The position numbers and the translations under genes were made by a program. Positions 48,263-60,819 of a stretch of 64,000 nucleotides of DNA are shown here, piece after piece. The DNA comes from Voacanga thouarsii (Eukaryota; Streptophyta; Magnoliopsida; Gentianales; Apocynaceae): assembly GCA_026120185.1 (NCBI GenBank), contig JANUWF010003370.1, positions 1,600,001 to 1,664,000 on the forward strand, given 5' to 3'. Within the stretch, counting starts at the first letter, position 1. The number at the start of each line of letters is the position of its first letter. The notes beneath the pieces were generated by a model. The model saw only the letters and a list, made by a program, of their open reading frames with translations, did not search any database and was not told the origin of the DNA.

Positions 48263-49984
48263 TGTTGGTTTACACGACCATGTATCAGATTTCATAAAGG
48301 ATATAAAATTGAGAAAACCTCCAGCAGATCACTCATACATGAAGGACGGATGCAAGAAAAAGGAAAAATATCATTCTCTGTGTCGTCACTGTAGTTTCAA
48401 AATTTCCTTCTTCTGTGCTACACTGATGGCGCGATCCAAAAAGTGTCTATTGCTTGTTCGAAACAAGACTTACCATGATCATCCAAGACAAGCCATTGAA
48501 GTCCAAGTGCAGGACTCCCTCTAGCAGTCATCCACACAAGCATTTAAAAGTAAGAACCGCCTAATTCTGATGCTAACAAGAAATAGTAGGCGGCTAGGAT
48601 TTTTGGGAAGAAGAAGAAAGAACACAACCGCATTTTTCTGTTTTGGTGTAAGATAAAAAAATCCCACGTCGAAACCACAACTAATGTTATCTAATATTAC
48701 ACCATGCGTTTTTCCAGAATTATAAACAATTTAGGATTTTATAATTATGATCAGAACCTATAGGTTTTCATAATTATATTTTAACCCATAAATTATAACT
48801 AGTTATAATTTGACCACATAAACTTCTTGTTCTCCTAATTAACCTTGTTACGTTATCAAATAACATTTCAAGTCATCAATCCTCTATTGTTGTGACCTAT
48901 AAGGTTTGTTGGTCTATTGGTAGTGAAATATGAATTAATCCAAATATCTTTAGGATTAATAACCCATGATAGTTTGAAATAACTTATTAATTCTAAATGG
49001 GATTGATTTATTAATTCTCTAATTAATAAATCCATATTCAATAGATTATGAGCAATATCTAGTAACACAACATGACCACCCAAAAGTCTAGAAAGTCAAG
49101 TGGCTTGACATGAACATTTCAATAGCAAACAACAGTGCAATAAACTCCTTTTACTATACAATATCTCATTTGGTTTGAAGTATGGAATTAGTGCCAACTC
49201 CCTCCATAATATGAATTAATTTTGGCTCGAATATTTTAGTACTTTTCTCAAAATCTACTATTCATCATATGTATCAATTGATATTATTTCTAATACACAG
49301 TCGCTTTGACCAAAAACTTCTCGAGTAATGATTCTTACAAGTGGCCATGAGATATTCACCCATAATAATAGGAGTGGTGAATCTTTTATTAATCATATCA
49401 ACTACTTTCATTTACTTCGCATTGTACTCAATATCTATCTTCTAGTCAGCCCTCGATCTAACTCCAAAGATTAGAATCAAAGTACAATGCTCAACAAACA
49501 AATTACCTTGGAGATCTCAAGTCTAAGGATACTTGCACGTTTGCTATAACGAGATCCTATCACTGACACTAAATAGTTATCCATGTAATTATCTCATAGT
49601 TAGGTTATCCAATATACTTGTTCAAGTAATAAACATCCATGTGCTAATTTTGAGTATCACTATACTCACGGATGTGAGAAAGATCGACTGATCAAATTAG
49701 GAAGTATAACACATGCTAGTCTTAACGCATTAATGATGTCCTATCTTATTAATACTTAGGGATAATTTAAGTATGAACACTATCCAGTGTAGTAGGAACC
49801 TCACATCACGATCTCTATCATGATTTTCTTAACATAATATTGCATTTAGGACTTTATCTAACAGTTATATTCACATGAAAGTATAAATAAAACAAATTGA
49901 AAGATAAAAAAAATACCTTATATTATTAAACAAATATACAATATACAAAATACATATGATTACTTCTAGGGTATAACACTAACA
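48263..49984 (-). repeat. LTR of copia C, minus-strand copy
   Basis: About 1.7 kb, starting TGTTAGTGTTATACCC and ending GTGTAAACCAACA on the minus strand. It is homologous, in the opposite orientation, to 55434-56918: both share CTTTCARTTT, AAGAAAATCATRATGGAGAT and GTGATGTGAGRTT blocks. Little internal sequence remains, so the element is truncated. Confidence 0.8.
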
Positions 49985-50429
49985 GCTGACATGCCTAGGA
50001 AGAAGATGAGGATTGAGAACTTCAATAGTAACACGAATGATGCTTCCGGAGACTTCAAGATTAAAGATCCTTTGGATGATTCGGAGGATAAGGACTTAGC
50101 TCTAGATATTGAGAGAGACAGGGAGAGAGAGTGAGTTCAATGATAGTGAGTGAGATTTGGGTAGAATTAGGAAGATTTAGGTATTTGAGAGATGTTTGAG
50201 TACTTATTTCTTGTTATATGTTTTGAGGATGTGTTTATGTTTATGAACATCCTTTGTAATGCTTTGTTATGGCTTATTGTGATTATATATAAATGAAATT
50301 TACAATTGTTTGTATATTTGAAGTTTTCATATGAGTACTTGTGTTTATGATTACCTAGAAATAAACATGACATAAGCATATAGCATGCACGTATGAGAAC
50401 ATATTAGCCATAGAGGTGATAAGATTACT
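49985..50429 (+). other. Region between copia C LTR and gypsy gag
   Basis: It holds the rest of the gypsy LTR or leader. A short ATG frame (MPRKKMRIEN, 49993) runs about 48 codons and has no family I recognise. Confidence 0.4.
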
Positions 50430-51450
50430 ATATTTGCGATACAAAGGTGCCTATAAAGGCACGTTCTACGACACATGCTAATAGAGCTTCTACGGTGGAA
50501 TAACTAATATGAGGACCTAATCTCAGGCGAACCCTCCACCAAGTGTTTGTTCTAAAAAGAAGCAATTGAGGTTGAAGGAATCAAAGAAGATTTTGTTACC
50601 TAAGTCTTTGGGAAAATGATAGAGATACTACAAAGCTTGATTGAGAAGAAGGGACCATGGGGCAACGATGAAGCATTGAAAAGATTTTTGAATTTCCAAT
50701 CCCCTATTTTCTTGGGAGAAGTTGAAGAAGACCAAAAAGTATAGTTTTGGCTTGAAAGTGATATATTCAGAACTCTACAGTATTCTAAGAAGAGAATGGT
50801 TAACTTTGTGGGTTTTTGTTTATAAGGGCTAGTATGAGATTAGTGGACAAGAGTCCAAGAGGTATAGGAATAGAGCATAATGGAGTGGAGTTGAATACCT
50901 TTGTGATGGTTTTCTAGACTAAGTATATACCAGAATAGGTGGTTGAGAAGCGTGAGAATAGATTTCAAAACATGAAGCAAGAGAACATGACTACGGTGCA
51001 GTATATTACTCAATTTAACCAATTGTCGAAGTATTGTCGCTTTTTGGTTGATACCGTTCAAAACCATACTAGACAATTTGTGAAGGGTTTAAGACCAGAA
51101 TTGAGAAGAGCACTAGCTTCCTTTCTACTGAGTACCTATTCTACTATTGTTGATGCTAGACTAGAACAAAGAATGAAGATAGGATTAGATTTGGAAGTAA
51201 AACTGCATACCTTGTCAAGAAATTTCCTGTTAAGAGGCCGTTTGGGCAACAGTAGATCAACAAAAGAAAGTATGTTCACACTATTCCAATGGGAAATACT
51301 TCAAATAAAATAATTTATCATGGTTGTGGAAGAAGAAGACATATGGAGAAGGACTGCTGGAATAAGAATAATCATCATAAATGCTACAATTGTGGATATC
51401 CTAATCACTTGAGGAGTATGTGTCCAAAGTTACTGCAATTTGCTTAGAAG
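50430..51450 (+). pseudogene. Chromovirus-like gypsy gag, decayed
   Basis: A capsid region (FLNFQSPIFLGEVEEDQK, ~50690, matching 'F…PP.F.G..dp') is followed by a stop-ridden part and then the open frame 50939-51313 with NRFQNMKQENMTTVQYITQF and FVKGLRPELRRAL, standard Retrotrans_gag motifs. Two zinc knuckles follow in another frame: a decayed CG..RHMEKDC and a good CYNCGYPNHLRSMC (~51380). Several stops make it non-functional. Confidence 0.8.
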
Positions 51451-51559
51451 AACCCCACCCCACTGGTTAACAAATTCAATGGAGGAAACAATGTGAAGAA
51501 TGGAAAAAACTATCCAAAGCCACAAGTTAAGGCAAAGGTGTTTGCATTGGACATACAAG

Positions 51560-54500
51560 TTGGGAGCTAATCTTGCTGGTATCTAAGCTACGCTCACTAT
51601 TCAAGATTATATAATAAATGCATTGATTGATCTTAGTTCTACTTATTCCTATATAAATAAAGGTTATGTATGTCATTCAAGATGGGATAGGTTAGAACTA
51701 CCTTATACATTGTTAGTGAGTACGCCCCTAGGAAAATTAGTTAAAGTCGGGAAGTTTATACTCGGATGTATGATTAAAGTAGGAAAGAAGAATTTGGCAA
51801 GAGATTTGATTGTAATGCCATTTGAAGATTATGACCTTATTCTAGGTTTGGATTAATTGTCTGAGCTTCATGCTCGAGTTGATCGTAAGAATAAGATGGT
51901 ATAATTTGTTAGACCAAGAAGGATGTTTTGGAATTTAAAGGTAATTAGGTAAGAGAATTGAAATATTTAATATCGAGAACGAAGGCCTATAAACTTCTCA
52001 AGAAAGGCTATCAAGGATATTAGGCATATATCAAGGATATTAGGCATATCTTATTAGCCAGCCTAAGGATCAATGCACAATGGAGAATAGGACTATAGCG
52101 AAAGAATATCTGGATGTCTTTCTTGAAGGACTGACGACTTTGCCTTCTCTATGAGATGTGGAATTCACTATTGATTTGGTACTTGGAGCTGAATCCATTT
52201 CTAAGAATCCATATCGAATGGCTCCATTAGTGCTTAAGGAGTTGTACGAGCAATTGGAAGAATTGTTGAAACAAGTTTATATTCGACCTAATATTTCACT
52301 TTGGAGAGCCCCAATATTGTTTGTGAAGAAGGATGGAACCCTACAGTTGTGTTTTCAATATCAAGGGTTTGAATAACTTGACAATTAAGAACAAGTACCC
52401 TATTCCATTCATAGATGAGTTTTTTTTTTTTATCAAATTCAAGAACTGAGTTATTTTTCGATGCTGGATTTATGGCCAGGATATTATTAAGTTCAAATAT
52501 GTGAAGAAGCTATACTGAAGATTGCATTCAATACGCGGTATGGTCATTATGAGTTCATAGTGATGCCGTTTGGGTTGATAAATGCCCCAATAACTTTCAT
52601 GAATTTGATGTATCCCATTTTCAGACTGTATTTGGATAAATTTGTTGTAATTTTCATTGATGACAGTTTGATATATTTCAAGAATCCGGAAGAGCATGTA
52701 GAACATTTGAAGTTGGTGTTAGAGAAGTTGAGAGAATATCAACTTTATGCTAAATTTAGCATGTATTTTGGTTAGATTCGGTTTTGTTCTTAGAGTATAC
52801 TATGACAAATGAAGGAATTAAAGTAGATCTAGCTAAAATGGAAGCAATTGTCAAATGTCAGCAACTGAAAAATATCACAGAGATCAGAAGTTTCTTGGGT
52901 GGTTAGCGGGATATTATCGACGCTTTATTAAAGGATTTTCATCTCTTGCGCATCTGTTGGCCCATCTTTTGCATATGAATACACCATTTTTGTGGAGCGA
53001 TAAGTGTGTGAAGAGTTTCAAGAACTCACGAAGAGATTCATAATAGCACCTATGTTGAGTTTGCTTGAAGAAATGAAATCTTACTCTTTATACATGGATG
53101 CATAGAAAGAAGGCCTAGGAGCTGTGTTGATGTAAGACAGAAAGGCTATCATGTATGCTTCACGTAACTTGAGACCTCATAAAGTTAGTTATCATACTTA
53201 TGATTTGGAGTTAGTAGCTATTGTTGTTGCTTTGAAAGTGTTTACAAACCTCAAAAGTTTGAAGCATATATTTACTCAAAAGAATCTGAATTTGAGACAG
53301 AGAAGGTGGATAGAATTTCTGGAAGAGTGTCGATGTCCAATTAGCTATCATTTTGGAAAATCTAATGATGTTGGTGATGCCTTAAGTTGAAAGGTGAGTT
53401 TGGCTAGATTGAGGGTGAAAGAAGTGAAAGTAGTGCAAAAAGTAATATATTTTGAAGTTGAAGTGGAGAATGTGAAGATTTGGCTGAGGAATTTGATAGT
53501 TATTCCTTATTTGAAGCAAGAAATTATTAACAATGAATTGAATAATCAAGATTTTCATAATTTTAAAGATAAGGAGATGAAAAGAGGAAGTTAAGGCTTT
53601 CGAGTGGATAATTGCTGGGTGTTGTACTTTCGAGAGAGGTTGTGTGTGCCTAATGATGAGGAGTTAAAGAAGAAAATTTTGGGAGAAGCTCATAAGAGTT
53701 GGTATACCATTCACCCTGGAGAAGTGAAGATATATTAGGATCTAAAGAAACTATTTTGGTGGCCTAGAACGAAGAGAAATATTGCTTCATCCATATCTGT
53801 GTACTATACCTAAGAAATTGTGAGACTGCATAGAGTGCCTACAAGTATCATTCGGATTGAAATCCCAAATTTACTCCTAAATTTTGGGATAAATTTAAAA
53901 AATCTTTGGGAATGGCTTTGAATTTCAGTAAATCTGGACATTCATAGACCGACGGAAAGTTAGAAAAAGATAATTTAAATTTTGGAGGATATGTTAAGAT
54001 CCTATGTGCTAGACTTTAGAAATCAATGAGTAAAAAGTATTCCATTTGCAGAATTGGTGTATAACAACCATTATCAAGAATTGATATGAATAGCCCCATT
54101 TGAAGCATTATATGGTTGAAAGTGTCTAACACTATTATATTGGGGTAAGGAAGAAGACAAGACAATTAATAGTGATGGGAAAGTAAGCATTCAAGAAATG
54201 GATGGGAAGGTAAAATTAGTGCAAGAATGGTTGAAAGCTGCAAAAAGTCGACAGAAGGGTTACGCTAATAATAGAATAAGAGAATTAGAATTTCAAGTTG
54301 GAGATTCAGTATTTTTAAAGTTGACTTCAAGTAGAGGAATATTAAGATATCTGAAAGGCAGAAAGTTAAGTTGCTATACATCGGACTTTTCTTGATTATT
54401 TAGAGGATTGAACCTATGGCGTATAGATTGGATCTATCTAATGGTTGAACTGAAATTCATAATGTGTTTCATGTTTTGCAACTCAAGAAATACAATCTTG

Positions 54501-54720
54501 ATCCTGAGTATGTATTGAATGATGTGCCACTTTAGTTAATTGAAGTTATGAAGGAGAGCTGGCGAAGATTTTGAAGTGGAGTATTAAGGAATTGAGAAAC
54601 GTATATGGCTAAAGTGTTATGGGAACATCATGGAATTCAAGATGCAACTTGGGAAACCAAAGAATGGTAAAGAAGAAATATCCGAATTTGATCAAAAAAT
54701 ATCGAGGATGAAATTCTTTT
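51560..54720 (+). pseudogene. Chromovirus-like gypsy pol, decayed
   Basis: Domains in order: protease (IDLSSTYSYINKGY, ~51625, with the catalytic Asp-Ser-Gly changed to Asp-Leu-Ser; FEDYDLILGLD ~51830); reverse transcriptase (LEELLKQVYIRPNISLWRAP ~52255, [16 protein letters not shown] ~52563, [12 protein letters not shown] ~52645 with the F-x-DD box kept); RNase H (LYMDA ~53085; YHTYDLELVAIVVALKVF ~53180); integrase zinc region (HKSWYTIHPGEVKIY ~53690) and core remnants (~53870-54110). A C-terminal module follows (FEALYG, ~54095; FQVGDSVFLKL ~54290). A chromodomain-like stretch with WEHHGIQDATWE lies near 54620. Order PR-RT-RH-IN is that of Ty3/gypsy. At least ten stops or frame changes. Confidence 0.85.
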
Positions 54721-54721
54721 A

Positions 54722-54733
54722 AGTGGGGAAGGA
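54722..54733 (+). other. Polypurine tract of gypsy element
   Basis: AGTGGGGAAGGA lies directly before the LTR start TGTAACACC, the standard second-strand primer of Tekay/Del-type elements. Confidence 0.85.
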
Positions 54734-55433
54734 TGTAACACCCCTTTTATTCATACATAAAAAAAAAAAAAAACACAAGCGAGGTTGCATTTATGAGCAT
54801 ATTATTTGATAGGAATTTATTTGAATAGATTGCGTGACTAATTTTTATAGTATTTGTTTATATTTAAAATTTTTGTGTAGAAAACTTGTGCATAATTATG
54901 TGAATATATTGTAATACTTTGTAGTGAATAATTTTATGTTTAGAATAGGAAATAATTATTTATTTAGTAAAAAAATTATGTTTTTAGAGTAAATCTTAGA
55001 ATCAGTTTTACAAATGACTCAATGCTGATTGTTATTAAATATAAGAACTATTTCAATATATTAACTATTTTAATTTTTTACTTGAATTAACTTTGACTCT
55101 TGTATGACCAAGACCATGAACCCTTTGAACTATGTGTGAACTATTTGAACTTATGCTCATTATTCTTTTATAAGACTATTTTTATGGGATTAATTTTTAT
55201 TTCATTAAACCTATTATACCCAAAAGCTTGCAAAATTTCCCTTTTACCCCTTTAATGTGCCTCCACCTCTTGTGCATTATGGCCTTTTAGATTATTTTAA
55301 TCATAGCCATTTCTTTCTTATAAAATTCTAGACAATTTTTTTTTATAACTTATCTAAGTATTTTAATCTCTACCATCCATTTATTTTTAATCTTATCTAT
55401 GCACTTGAAACGATCTCAACCTTACATCTGTTG
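54734..55433 (+). repeat. 3' LTR of chromovirus-like gypsy, interrupted
   Basis: This is the partner of 46083 onward. After the shared CTCAACCTTACATCT block (46797/55427) the left copy continues TGTTAAATCC, while this one is replaced by the copia C LTR start TGTTGGCATT. Confidence 0.85.
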
Positions 55434-56918
55434 GCATTATGCCTTAGAGTCAATCAATTATAATGTATTTTGTACATATATAATTAAACAAACATTCTTT
55501 ATCTTTCAGTTTTAATTTGTTATTTTATATGTGTATAAAATTGATAGATAAAATCCCAAGTACAATATACAATATTAAGAAAATCATAATGGAGATTGTG
55601 ATGTGAGATTTCTACTACACTATATAGTAGTTGTGCTAAAATTATCTTGAGTTATAGTATTAATGAAACAGAACATCATTAATGTGCAAAGACTGGCACA
55701 TGTTATACTTTTTTATCCGATCAAGCATTGGTTCTTACACCTGTAAGTATAGAAATACTTAAAGTTAATATGTGGATACTTGTTAAATGAACAAGTACAT
55801 TGGATGACCTAGCCATGAGATAATCATATAGATAACTATTTAGTGCCAATGATAGAATCTCATTATAGCAGATGTGCAAGTATTTTTAGACTTGAGATCT
55901 CTAATGTACTTTGTTTGCCAAGTGTTGTACTTTGATTCCAATCCTTGGAGTTTCATTGAAGATTGCCTATATAGGGTCGACATTGGGTGTAACATGAAGT
56001 AGACAAAAGGAGTTAAGATGGTCGACAAATGATTCATCGCTTCTAATAGTCGGGGAGTATATCCCATGGCCTCATGTAGGGAATCATTATTCAAAAAGTC
56101 TTTAGCCAAGATGACTATGTGATGGAAATAGTTCTAAGATGATACACATTTTAAGTAATGGATTCCAAGAACAAGTACTAAAGTATTTGAGCAAGAATTA
56201 ATAATATTCTAGAGGAAGTTGGCTGGATGATATATACTATGACGAAATGAGTTTATTGCACTAGTATATGCTATTAAAAGGTTCATATCAAACCACTTTA
56301 CTTTCCAAACTTTTGGGTGGTCGTGATAAATTGCAAAATGTAGCTCTTGATTTTCTTAATATGAATTTATTAATTAGAAAATTAATAAACTAATCCTATT
56401 TATTGAGTATTACTAATCTTATAATTGGTAGGATTTTTGCTGCCAATTGACTAGAAAACATAATAGGTCACACACAATAAAGGATTTAGTACTCAAGATA
56501 TTGTATAATAATATTATGGGATTGTTTTGTGAGAAGAAAATAATTTCATGGGCAAATTATAACTTGGTAATAATCTTATAAGCAAATTATAAAGTGTTTA
56601 TAATTTGAGGGTTTAAGTGCAATTATTTACATAACCCTAAGCCCCATAAGTTTCTATAAATTGCTCACTTAAGGGGGCTAGCTGCCAAAGGAGAAGTTCT
56701 AGAAAATCATTTTTACAATACCCTATTTTTCAATCGTCTATTGTTTCTTTTGGAACTATCCTAGCTGCCACCAAGCCTACTAACACTGGCTAATGATGTT
56801 GTTGCTTGAGTGTTGTCCACATGTGAATACTACTAGGGTCATTCCTACGCTTAGGACGTGGTGGTTGAATACGAACAACAGAAGTGGAGTTTGATCCATG
56901 GCTTTGAGTTTGTCATGT
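55434..56918 (+). repeat. LTR of copia C, plus-strand copy, interrupted
   Basis: It starts TGTTGGCATTATGCC and aligns in inverse orientation with 48263-49984. It is cut at 56919 by copia B (start TGTTGGATTGTATGCC). The inner part of this element, if any, is beyond the window. The minus-strand 89-residue frame at 55840-56109 is not coding. Confidence 0.75.
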
Positions 56919-58951
56919 TGTTGGATTGTATGCCCTTTTAGACTAGGTTTCTGATGTAAAATCGAATATTTTAATGAAAGAATTTATTTTCAGAAATTGT
57001 TTGTGAATTTACTTTTTGTTTGTGCACGATTTTCATTTGGAACAGACCCATTGTGTTTAAACAAGTGATCCATGTGAATGGTGGTCTTTCACAGTAAGGT
57101 ATGGATCACGGGTTATTTAACACATAAACATTTGTTCTTAACCTATTGATGAGACTGGGAGCCTCATCATATTTAGGTTATTATGTTATGAATTCCAAAT
57201 GGGGAATGACTTACCTTTACCCAGTGGGTAGTCCACTCATTTCATGACATAAGCATATTTCAAATACGTAGAACAGGACCTGTAGTAGTGGTTTCTCAAA
57301 GTACTATATGGTAGAAACCTAGACTACTACCGCTACAGCGTGGACTAGTACTCTACGACTTGAGTATGAGTTCGTGGTCTAGCGAAACTGGAAGCATATA
57401 CTTTGATTTGCTGTAGTTGAGGTTCTATCGTAGGGCCAATATACTTGCATGTTGGGTATGCGTGACTAGTTAGTTAAGACAGACTTATACAAGATAGTTT
57501 CTGCACTATATCGCCCCTTGTGGTTGTCCGAATGGTATAAATTATCCAGGGTCCTGGGAAACATGACTTGGATGTTTGCTTTAGGGTAGCTCCCTTAGAA
57601 AGCGGAAACACTCCAGGAAGTCGTGGATCATTGGACTAGAAGCCTAAGGATGGTAGATGTCATTTAGAGGGGTGTTAGTACACTTCTTCCTCTCTAAATG
57701 TACGGCGATGTGTAGAGGGGTATTTTAGTCATTTCACCTGTAGGTCGGAGACTTTGCGAATGCAGCATTGTCCTTGGGGTCAATATTTCCTTATGGTGAT
57801 ATTAGGAAATATTTAAAATGCAAAATACAGCTATTTATATAGCAGGGGTATTTTGGTCATTTTAGCAGCCAAGGCGATGTGTCTTTTTGGTCCTCGGGAT
57901 AGCCCGTAAGTCCTAACTACTTTTGGGTAGAGGAATTGGTCTCAGTTGAAGAGGATTTTATTTTATTTTATTTTATTTAGGAAGTCTAATTTATTATTGG
58001 ACTGAAATAAAATAAATAAATGAATAAAATAGGAGTTGAGAGAAATTAATTATCTAGTTTATTTGGTTAATTAATTATTTAGGGCCTAGGTCCAGTATGA
58101 ATAATTAAGAAATTAACCTGGGCTTAAACTAGGGGAAATAATTAATGTTTAAATTATTTATTGGGTTATTTATATATGTCCAAGAAATAAATAATTAAAG
58201 ATTAGTTATTGTGGTTCATTTGGGCTTCTTAATTATTTATTGGGTTGTTTATATAAGCACAGGAAATAAATAATTAATGTTTATTATTTTGGGCCTTTTG
58301 GGTCCAAGGAAAATAATAAATATTTTTCTGGCCCAATAGCTTGGACCTTAGGGGTTTTCCAGATACGGTTAAGAGGAGTTTAGGGTGAGGCCAAACAGAT
58401 GCTCAGGATAACCTCCGGGTGTTTGAAATATGATATCCCGGGGATATGTTTATCAGATAATGAGAGACCTGTTTTTGGCAAACCGATAAACTAGTGAACC
58501 CTTAATTCCCAAGACATCTCAGTGAGTCTCACGTCTCTCAGGGGTTCTCACGTCTCTCTCTCTGGTCTCTTACGTTTTCCTTTCTTCTGGTTTTCTCCTT
58601 GGACTTTGCTAATCAATAGCGAGTGAACCAAGGAGATTTGAGACCATTTTTCTTCTCCATAGTGTTCACCAACTAGAGGTTAGGTTGAGGAATATCCCGA
58701 GAGCTGGAGAGCTAAGCGTTAATGCAAACAAGGCGAAGTAGAAGGCTAGCGGGTGTTCAACCGGAAGCTCCTTCAAGTGTGCAAAGCGAGGCAATTCCAA
58801 CCGTTCAATTTGTTCCTACGCAACCTAGGAGGGTTAAGGAACGCAAAGGTATGATCTTCACGCTTCCGCATAGCCTTTAAGGCTCGCGTTTTATTTTTCT
58901 GCAATTTTTTTTAACTTACAGAGCATGCCCCTGTTTCTCGGTTTCCCATCA
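56919..58951 (+). repeat. 5' LTR of copia B plus copy
   Basis: About 2.0 kb, starting TGTTGGATTGTATGCCC and ending TTTCCCATCA. Blocks such as CAAATACGTAGAACAGGACC and GGTCTAGCGAAACT are shared with the reverse complement of 32612-34407. Confidence 0.85.
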
Positions 58952-58954
58952 AAG

Positions 58955-58972
58955 TGGTATCAGAGCCACTGG
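58955..58972 (+). other. Primer-binding site of copia B plus copy
   Basis: TGGTATCAGAGCCACTGG, the plant initiator-tRNA-Met-type site, lies three bases after the LTR end. Confidence 0.9.
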
Positions 58973-60819
58973 TTTTGATCAATATAGGGAGCATGGTAGT
59001 TAATAAAATGGAGAAGATGATTATACCTGTGATCCTTCGCTGTTTTGGTATGGGATAGATGGTTTTGTAAGCTTCACCGTTGAAGCATAGGAGCTCTCTG
59101 TAAATTTTTTTGGCTTTCAAGTTTAATCATGTAAACCCAATTTAAATGGGTATAGGCGGTTGTGGTTTTGTTTTGGATGTTTTTTGTACGTAAAAATGTC
59201 CAAAGAAGCCGAAATTATGAGCAAAATATGAAGAACAAAGGCTCTGCAATTTTTCGCGCGGAAAGGAAGAAAAACGAAGAAGGTGCACTGTTCCTAAGTC
59301 GTGGAGTCGAGCCGAGCCGCCGATCCGAGCCGCTGCTGTTGGTGAGAGGAGCCGGTTGCAGCTGAGCCGAGCTGCTGGGAGAATTGGGAGCCAATTGCGC
59401 CGATTGTATGAAATTGCAATTGCAAATTGCAATCGTGCGCGGGTCGAGCGGTGGGTATCCGGGCGAGTTCGCGGGTCGTGTGCAGAGGTGAAGCGGGCGC
59501 GGGTGAAGTCCACGGGGTCGTGGTTGGCGTGCGATTCGGTGCGGCGCGGTGCACAGCGGCCGCGGTGGACCGCAGGGCATACGGGCTTGGATCTGGTGCG
59601 GCTGGTGCACTGGAGCGCTGTGAGCCGACAGAGCAAATGGGTCCTGATCTGGTGCATCGGGTGCACGTGGACCGGCAGCTATTTTTTGCATTTTTTTAAT
59701 TTTTTTCCTTTTTCGTTTTGGGTCCTATACCAGGCGAAGTTAATATTTTTGCAATATTTATATTCTTGGAATATATTTGCATGAAAAATATTAGTAAAGG
59801 ATTTTAGGATTAAACAAGATCATTAATTAATTAATTAATGTGTTTAATTCTATTATTTGGGCACTTAGTTTTAAAAAATAGAAAAGCATGAAAACGTTTA
59901 TTGTTTTCTAGCATGCTATTTTTTTTTATGTACCTATGTGTGCTTTTTCTCAAAGACCAAAGTCTTTGGGAACTTTTTGTTTTGGCAAGAAAAAATATTT
60001 TTCTTTAAAAACTAAATGGTTATTTTAATTGGTACAAAAATTAATCCTTGAATATTTTCTCAAAGGATTTAATCCTTGACATAGAAAATATATTGGATTT
60101 ATATATTTTTGTAAATTAAAATGGAGAGCCATTTTGTTTTGTTTTGGACTAGAAAAATGATTTTGTCAAATAAACTTGAGACCAAAGTCTCTAGAAAGTT
60201 TTAATTGGAAAATTTTTGAAATCATTAAGTTTTAACTTAAATAAAATTAGTCTATGGAGGAAATCTCTCAAAGGATATAAGCCTTGACATAAAGATTTTA
60301 TTGGATTTAGATATTTTATTTTTGAGTTAAGAAAAACTTAATGGAAATTTTAAAAGGATATTTTTCAAAAAAACTTTATTTTAAAAGACTAAGTGGGAGA
60401 GGGGTTCCAACGGCCCCACGGCTTCCATCACGGTCCTCATTAGAGATCGTGAGTCCCCTCGTGTCACCCTGGGAGTGAACCCGTATAGAATGGGGATACC
60501 ACAAGGATCTAGATCTAATGGAAGGATGTAATTAATAACCCGGGGCACGTACTATGATCGGCCAGCCCACGTTGGAGGTTATAGTGCGAGGTATGTCCAT
60601 AGGAAATGAAAGGAAACGACCATCCCACGATGGAGTTATCCTCTAGATCATTACCTAGAAGGGAAATTAATTTGTGGTGGTTAATACACTTAGCTTAGGA
60701 ATCTGTTAATCTTCCTAAAAAGCTATGTCAGTTTTTCTAAGAGCCAAATTATTTTCAGTGCATAAATTTCATTTTGTTTTCACAAACTAATTTCTTTCTT
60801 TTATTTTTGATTTTTAGAA
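58973..60819 (+). other. Long untranslated leader of copia B with a GC-rich island
   Basis: The 1.85-kb leader holds a GC-rich, CpG-rich block at about 59270-59670 that stands out from AT-rich surroundings. Overlapping open frames of 90-174 residues occur there on both strands; they are mostly low-complexity Arg/Pro/Ala/Ser and I treat them as a composition effect. The part from 60400 to 60730 is conserved with the minus copy, so it probably has a role such as RNA packaging or translation control (inference). Confidence 0.6.

Noticed and set aside
59142..59691. Overlapping frames of 86-174 residues on both strands in the GC-rich leader
   Set aside because: Stop codons are rare in GC-rich DNA. 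The products are low-complexity Arg/Pro/Ala/Ser, overlap in several frames and match no family I know; I kept the GC island as the finding instead.
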